Positions 23,606-28,138 of a stretch of DNA of 28,138 bases are shown piece by piece. The first letter of the stretch is position 1; each line of letters opens with the position of its first letter. The DNA lies in assembly GCA_900556605.1 (NCBI GenBank), contig USPC01000013.1:1-28138 (forward strand), written 5' to 3'. The position numbers and the translations under genes were made by a program. The notes under the pieces were generated by a model. The model was not told where the DNA came from. It ran no database searches and saw only the letters and a list, made by a program, of their open reading frames with translations. This DNA comes from an uncultured Collinsella sp. (GTDB lineage Bacteria > Actinomycetota > Coriobacteriia > Coriobacteriales > Coriobacteriaceae).

Positions 23606-25003
23606 TTAGGCACGCTCGAGGAAGGCCTTGTAGCCGCGGTAGGCCTCGTAGATATCGGCCTTGTTGGCGACTTCCCACAGGGCGTGCATGGACAGGACGG
23701 CAACGCCGGAGTCGATGACGTTCATGCCGTACTTGGCCATGATGTAGGCGATGGTGCCGCCGCCGCCCGCGTTGACGCGGCCGAGCTCGCAGGTCTGGAA
23801 GTCCACGCCGGCCTCGTCCATGATGTCGCGGACGAGGGCCACGTACTCGGCGTCGGCGTCGTTGGAGCCACCCTTGCCGCGGCTGCCCGTGTACTTGTTG
23901 AAGCACAGGCCGCGACCCATGAAGGCGGCGTTCTTGGTCTCGAACTTGCCGGCGTAGCCCGGGTCGAAGCCGGCGGACACGTCGGAGGAGAGCATACGGC
24001 TGCGGGCGAGCGCGCGGCGCAGGGCCAGCGGGCTATCCTCGCCGGCGAGCGTCATGATCTCGGCGACGGTGTTCTCGAAGAAGCGGCTCGTCATGCCGGT
24101 GGCACCCACGGAGCCAATCTCCTCCTTGTCGACGATGAGCGTGATGCTCGTGCGCTCGACATTGGCCACATTGATCTGGGCGAGCATGGAGGGGTAGGCG
24201 CAGACGCGGTCGTCGTGGCCATAGCCCAAAATCATGGAGCGGTCGAGGCCCATGTCGCGGGCGGGGCCGGCGGGCACGACCTCGATCTCGGCGGAGAGGA
24301 AGTCCTCCTCCTCGACGCCGTACTGCTCCTTGAGGATGTCCAGGAACATCTGCTTGACGGGCTCCTTGGGAGCGTCCTTGTCGTCCTCATCGAACTTGAC
24401 GGGGCGACCGCCCACGATTACGTCGAGGATCTCGGCATCGACGGCGTCCTTGGCGGGCTTGGACATCTGCTCGCTCGAGAGGTGGATCAGCAGGTCGGAG
24501 ATGGTAAAGACCGGGTCGTCTGCCTTGTCGCCGATGTTGATGTCGACGGTGGTGCCGTCCTTTTTGCAGATGACGCCCACGAGTGCGAGCGGGGAGGCCA
24601 CCCAGTGGTAGCTCTTGACGCCGCCGTAGTAGTGCGTGTCGAGGTAGGCCATGTCGCCGGCCTCGAAGGCGGGATTCTGCTTGAGGTCCAGGCGCGGCGA
24701 GTCCACGTGGGCGCCCAAGATGTTAAAGCCCTGCTCGAGCGGGGCGGTGCCCAGGTTGACGAGCATAAGATCCTTGCCGTGGTTGGCGGCGTACACCTTG
24801 TCGCCTGCCTTGAGCTCGCGGCCTTCGGCGATCACGGTCTCCAGGTCGACGTAGCCCGCCTCCTCGGCCATCTTGATACCGGTCTTGACGCACAGGCGCT
24901 CGGTCTTGTTCTCGCTCAAAAACTGCTTATAGCCGCGGCAAAGCTCCTCGAGCTCCTCGATTTGCTGTGGCGTGTACTTTTTCCATGCGCAGGGACGCTC
25001 CAT
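23606..25003 (-). CDS. M18-family aminopeptidase (aspartyl aminopeptidase type)
   Basis: Cytoplasmic dinuclear-metal aminopeptidase of peptidase family M18, removing N-terminal (often acidic) residues from peptides. Seen (465 aa): metal ligands in GAHVDSPRLDLKQNP, the catalytic and metal pair in VDKEEIGSVGATG, SSDVSAGFDPGY, and the final SMHALWEVANKADIYEAYRGY carrying the last His ligand. The length fits the family. Start ATG 25003 has AAAGGAG 8 nt upstream; an open extension to 25591 overlaps polA antisense and is rejected. It is divergent from polA. Confidence 0.93.
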   Translation of the reverse strand: MERPCAWKKYTPQQIEELEELCRGYKQFLSENKTERLCVKTGIKMAEEAGYVDLETVIAEGRELKAGDKVYAANHGKDLMLVNLGTAPLEQGFNILGAHVDSPRLDLKQNPAFEAGDMAYLDTHYYGGVKSYHWVASPLALVGVICKKDGTTVDINIGDKADDPVFTISDLLIHLSSEQMSKPAKDAVDAEILDVIVGGRPVKFDEDDKDAPKEPVKQMFLDILKEQYGVEEEDFLSAEIEVVPAGPARDMGLDRSMILGYGHDDRVCAYPSMLAQINVANVERTSITLIVDKEEIGSVGATGMTSRFFENTVAEIMTLAGEDSPLALRRALARSRMLSSDVSAGFDPGYAGKFETKNAAFMGRGLCFNKYTGSRGKGGSNDADAEYVALVRDIMDEAGVDFQTCELGRVNAGGGGTIAYIMAKYGMNVIDSGVAVLSMHALWEVANKADIYEAYRGYKAFLERA

Positions 25004-25035
25004 GACGCAGGCTCCTTTCGGATCGATCGTGCTGG

Positions 25036-25101
25036 TTGATGTACCGTGAGCCATCGTATCACGCGCGGGCTCAAGGTGGCGGGGGAGCTTGATGTACTGT
25101 G
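25036..25101. repeat. Pair of 13-nt direct repeats between the divergent aminopeptidase and polA genes
   Basis: TTGATGTACCGTG (25036-25048) and TTGATGTACTGTG (25089-25101) differ at one base and lie 53 bp apart. That is close to five helical turns, as operator pairs often are. No palindrome is evident; chance duplication is possible. Confidence 0.35.
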
Positions 25102-25169
25102 GCCGCGGGGCGGGGAGCGTGTAAACTGGAGTGAGCAAACCGTGCCCAGCCCAAAGCGAGGTATTCAAT

Positions 25170-27920
25170 ATGTCTGACAAGCGCCGCACCTTTGCCGTTA
25201 TCGACGGCAACTCGCTCATGCACCGCGCCTTCCACGCCGTGCCGCCGACCATGAACGCGCCGGATGGTCGCCCAACCAACGCGATCTTTGGTTTTCTGAA
25301 CATGTTTCTCAAGATGATCGACGCCTTTAACCCCGACGGTGTGGTCGTGGCGTTTGATAAGGGCAAGCCGCGCGTGCGCATGGAGATGCTACCGCAGTAT
25401 AAAGCGCAGCGCCCGCCCATGGACCCCGATCTGCACGCGCAGTTCCCTATGATTAAGGAGCTGCTCACCGCGCTCAACGTGCCGATTCTGCAGTCCGAGG
25501 GCTGGGAAGGCGACGATATCCTGGGAACCATGGCGCGCCTGGGTGAGGAGGCCGGCTGCGACATGCTGCTGGTGACTGGCGACCGCGACATGTATCAGCT
25601 TGTGACCGAGCACGTCAACGTGGTCTCGACCCGCAAGGGCCTGTCCGACGTGGCGATTATGACGCCCGAGAGCGTGGATGACCTGTATCACGGCATTACG
25701 CCGGCGCTCGTGCCCGATTTTTACGGCCTGAAGGGCGATACGTCGGACAACATTCCGGGTGTACCGGGCATCGGCCCCAAAAAGGCGAGCGCGCTCATCG
25801 CGCAGTACGGCAGCTTGGACGAGGCCATCGCGCATGCCGACGAGGTCAAGGGCAAGATGGGCGAGAACCTTCGTGCGCACATCGACGACGCGCTGCTGAG
25901 CCGCAAGGTTGCGACCATTCGCACCGATGCGCCTGTCGAGCTCGACTTTGACGCGACGTCCTTCCCGGCGTTTTCTGCTGATGAACTGTCCGCGGCACTG
26001 GGCGCACTCGGCATTACGGCCATGCAGAACCGTTTCTTGTCACTGATTGGTGGCGAGGGTGGGTCTGCGGCCGCTGTCAGCACGTTTGAGATTCCCCCCG
26101 TTATGCGTGCTGCCGCTGGCGATGCCGAGGCGCTCGCTGCTGCTGCCGACGAGATCGCTCGTGCGATCGAGGCAGGCGAGTGGATTGCCGCCGTGGTGGA
26201 CGATGACAAGGAGGAGGGCGCGCTTTTTGGCCTGACGCGCACGCTGTGGCTGGCGACGTCCAAGGGGCTGCTTGCGCTTGAGGAGGGCGAAGGCGGTACC
26301 ACTGCCGCGGTCGATGGCTTCAACTTCGCCCATGGCGTGATCGCCGGCGTGCTTGCGCGCCTGTTTATGGAGGGCCGCGTGGCGAGCCCGGATATGAAAG
26401 CACTGCTGCATGAGCTTTCGCCCATCGACTCTTCCGAGCCCGAGCTCATGGATCCGCTGGCAGTCGATTCCACGCGCATCTTCGATACCGTGGTTGCCGC
26501 CTACCTGTTGGATTCCGACCGCTCCGAGTTTGACGAGGCGTATCTGGCCGATACCTATCTGCAGATGGCGCTGCCTGCGGTGCGCGGTGCGGAGGGTGCC
26601 GGCGAGGACGCTCCTGCGCCCGCCGCTCGCACGGCGGCCTTGACGCTGGCACTGGTCGCACCACTGCGCGACCGCATGGCACGCGAGAACGCCGCCAACG
26701 TGTTCGATGGCATCGAGATGCCGCTCGTTCCGGTACTTGCCAAGATGGAGCGCGCGGGCATGCTCGTGGACCCCGACCGCCTGCACAGTCTGTCCGAGGG
26801 CCTGGCGACCCAGATCACCGAGGTCGAGCGAAGCATTCGCAACCTTGCCGGTGACGAGACCTTTAACATCGGTAGCCCCATGCAGCTCTCGCATGTGCTG
26901 TTTGACGTTATGGGCCTTCCGACCAAGGGTCTCAAAAAGACCAAGCGCGGCTACTATTCGACCAATGCCAAGGTACTGAGTGATCTTGCCCGTGACCACG
27001 AGATCGTTCGTCTGATCTTGGACTGGCGCGAGAAGTCCAAGATTAAGTCAACCTATCTGGACACGTTGGGCCCGCTGCGCCGCGGTGACGGCCGCGTGCA
27101 CACCACGTACAACCAAACCATTACCGCAACGGGGCGTTTGTCCTCGAGCGACCCGAACTTGCAGAACATTCCGACGCGCTCGGAGCTGGGCCGTACCGTC
27201 AAGACGGCGTTTTCGGCAGGAGAGGGAAGCGTCTTTTTGGCGGTGGACTACTCGCAGATCGAGCTGCGTCTGCTGGCGCATCTCTCGGGTGACGAGCACC
27301 TGGTGCGCGCCTTTAACGAGGGCGAGGACTTCCACGCCGAGACGGCCGCGCGCGTGTTTGGCGTTCCCGTGTCCGAGGTAACGCCCGACTTGCGCAGTCG
27401 CGCCAAGGCCGTGAACTTTGGCATTGTGTATGGTCAGCAGGCCTACGGCCTGTCGCAGTCGCTGCATATCTCGATGGCCGAGGCGCGCGACATGATCGAC
27501 CGCTACTACGAGGCCTACCCGGGCGTGCGCACGTTCCTCGACAACGTGGTGGCGCGTGCCAAGCAGACAGGTTACGCCGAGACCATGTACGGCCGCCGTC
27601 GCCACATTCCGGAGCTCAAGGCCAAAAATCCGCAACTCCGCGGCTTTGGCGAGCGCACGGCCATGAACCACCCCATGCAGGGCACCGCCGCCGACATCAT
27701 CAAGATCGCGATGGCCCGCGTAAGCCGCCGTCTGGAAGAAGAGGGCTTTGCCGCCCACATGATCCTGCAGGTACACGACGAACTGGACTTTGAGTGCCCG
27801 GTCGAAGAAGTCGAACGCCTGACCGCCATGGTTCAAGACGTCATGGAGCACGTAGTAGACCTCCGCGTACCGTTGATCGCCGAAGCCAGCACCGGTATAA
27901 CCTGGGCCGACGCCAAGTAA
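25170..27920 (+). CDS. polA: DNA polymerase I
   Basis: Replicative gap-filling and repair polymerase that removes RNA primers. Seen (916 aa): an N-terminal 5'-3' exonuclease domain (1 to about 300) starting FAVIDGNSLMHRAF with GDRDMYQLV and GLKGDTSDNIPGVPGIGPKKA. A middle 3'-5' exonuclease-like domain (about 315-510) follows, in which I cannot find the DxE catalytic pair. The family A polymerase domain has motif A DYSQIELRLL (about 692), motif B RSRAKAVNFGIVYG (about 741-754) and motif C VHDELDFE (about 867-874). ATG 25170 (SD GCGAGG) is preferred over the in-frame GTG at 25131, which lacks a spaced SD. Confidence 0.96.
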   Translation: MSDKRRTFAVIDGNSLMHRAFHAVPPTMNAPDGRPTNAIFGFLNMFLKMIDAFNPDGVVVAFDKGKPRVRMEMLPQYKAQRPPMDPDLHAQFPMIKELLTALNVPILQSEGWEGDDILGTMARLGEEAGCDMLLVTGDRDMYQLVTEHVNVVSTRKGLSDVAIMTPESVDDLYHGITPALVPDFYGLKGDTSDNIPGVPGIGPKKASALIAQYGSLDEAIAHADEVKGKMGENLRAHIDDALLSRKVATIRTDAPVELDFDATSFPAFSADELSAALGALGITAMQNRFLSLIGGEGGSAAAVSTFEIPPVMRAAAGDAEALAAAADEIARAIEAGEWIAAVVDDDKEEGALFGLTRTLWLATSKGLLALEEGEGGTTAAVDGFNFAHGVIAGVLARLFMEGRVASPDMKALLHELSPIDSSEPELMDPLAVDSTRIFDTVVAAYLLDSDRSEFDEAYLADTYLQMALPAVRGAEGAGEDAPAPAARTAALTLALVAPLRDRMARENAANVFDGIEMPLVPVLAKMERAGMLVDPDRLHSLSEGLATQITEVERSIRNLAGDETFNIGSPMQLSHVLFDVMGLPTKGLKKTKRGYYSTNAKVLSDLARDHEIVRLILDWREKSKIKSTYLDTLGPLRRGDGRVHTTYNQTITATGRLSSSDPNLQNIPTRSELGRTVKTAFSAGEGSVFLAVDYSQIELRLLAHLSGDEHLVRAFNEGEDFHAETAARVFGVPVSEVTPDLRSRAKAVNFGIVYGQQAYGLSQSLHISMAEARDMIDRYYEAYPGVRTFLDNVVARAKQTGYAETMYGRRRHIPELKAKNPQLRGFGERTAMNHPMQGTAADIIKIAMARVSRRLEEEGFAAHMILQVHDELDFECPVEEVERLTAMVQDVMEHVVDLRVPLIAEASTGITWADAK

Positions 27921-27954
27921 GGGCACGCCCACAATTCCAAAGTAACCAAAACCA

Positions 27955-27988
27955 GAAGGACGCCCCTCATCAACAAGGAGCGTCCTTC
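27955..27988 (+). terminator. Hairpin after polA
   Basis: GAAGGACGC (27955-27963) and GCGTCCTTC (27980-27988) form a 9-bp stem, extended by three inner pairs after one mismatch. The following sequence is GTTCAATAAAAA, with no real T-tract, so it may be a weak terminator. The remaining 150 bp to the window end show no gene; a TTGACA word at 28105-28110 could be the -35 of a promoter whose -10 (near CATAT, 28131-28135) is poorly matched. Confidence 0.5.
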
Positions 27989-28138
27989 GTTCAATAAAAA
28001 TCAGTCAAAGTATCTAGGTGCCAAGACGCCATCCAGGCGGCAAGCAAGTCACCGCAGGACCTGGCCGGGCGAGGCGGGTAAGTTTTGGCTCTGTTAGACC
28101 AGGATTGACATACATGTGTCCCCACGGTGCCATATCGT

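Noticed and set aside
23503..23703. Extended start of yaaA at 23703
   Set aside because: The extra 67 residues have no conservation pattern and cross the inverted repeat; the family N-terminus MLQVIISPAKQM starts at 23502 with an SD.
23432..25039. Long plus-strand open frame (535 codons) opposite the M18 aminopeptidase gene
   Set aside because: Shadow of the aminopeptidase gene, whose motifs and SD are clear.
25004..25591. N-terminal extension of the M18 aminopeptidase by 196 codons
   Set aside because: It lies antisense to the start of polA, has no homology pattern, and ATG 25003 has an ideal SD.
26040..26999. Minus-strand open frame (319 codons) inside polA
   Set aside because: Antisense shadow without SD or domain; the polA reading frame is intact.
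28011..28138. Possible tRNA or other RNA gene, or promoter with TTGACA at 28105
   Set aside because: No cloverleaf or T-loop words were found; the -10 partner of TTGACA is poor and the window ends before any gene.

Overview
The window looks like a chromosomal segment of an anaerobic gut actinobacterium of the class Coriobacteriia, probably Collinsella or a close relative. This is inferred from the base composition, from a division cluster that has SepF and DivIVA around FtsZ but no FtsA, and from recognisable protein families. No database search was possible. Nearly all genes have clear Shine-Dalgarno (SD) sequences, and many end in strong GC-rich hairpins followed by a T-tract.

Region 1 (163-5121, + strand) is the end of a division and cell-wall (dcw) cluster: murC, murB and ftsQ are tightly packed, and ftsZ follows a 199-bp gap and ends at a strong terminator. 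Region 2 (5282-10590, +) is pgeF (ylmD) overlapping pstS by 4 bp, then pstC, pstA, pstB and phoU, the complete high-affinity phosphate importer and its regulator. Region 3 (10638-13253, +) is yggS (ylmE), sepF, yggT (ylmG) and divIVA. Regions 2 and 3 together look like the classical ylmD-ylmE-sepF-ylmG-divIVA string that follows ftsZ in Gram-positive bacteria, with the pst-phoU block inserted after ylmD. The yggT gene has no ATG, GTG or TTG start that keeps its first membrane helix; its well-placed SD points to an ATC codon.

Region 4 (13279-15974, - strand) has a nitroreductase-like gene and a second phosphate system, a PiT transporter with its DUF47 (PhoU-like) partner. A 116-bp near-perfect palindromic element follows that operon directly. 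Region 5 (16126-19291, +) has a small conserved unknown protein with a possibly leaderless promoter, a Bax-inhibitor-1 family membrane protein, a macro-domain (TIGR02452-like) protein with an acidic insertion and an altered catalytic motif, and an SGNH hydrolase. Intrinsic terminators sit just upstream of the SDs of two of these genes.

Region 6 (19292-19617) is non-coding. It holds three regularly spaced (80-81 bp) stem-loop repeats whose 15-bp stems are kept in + strand RNA through G-U wobbles. This is the most unusual structure in the window. Region 7 (19618-22066, -) is thiD and thiC, with a TPP riboswitch ahead of thiC. Region 8 has a small membrane-anchored unknown protein (+), yaaA (-), an M18 aminopeptidase (-) and a full-length polA (+). 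About 200 bp after polA contain a hairpin and no recognised gene.
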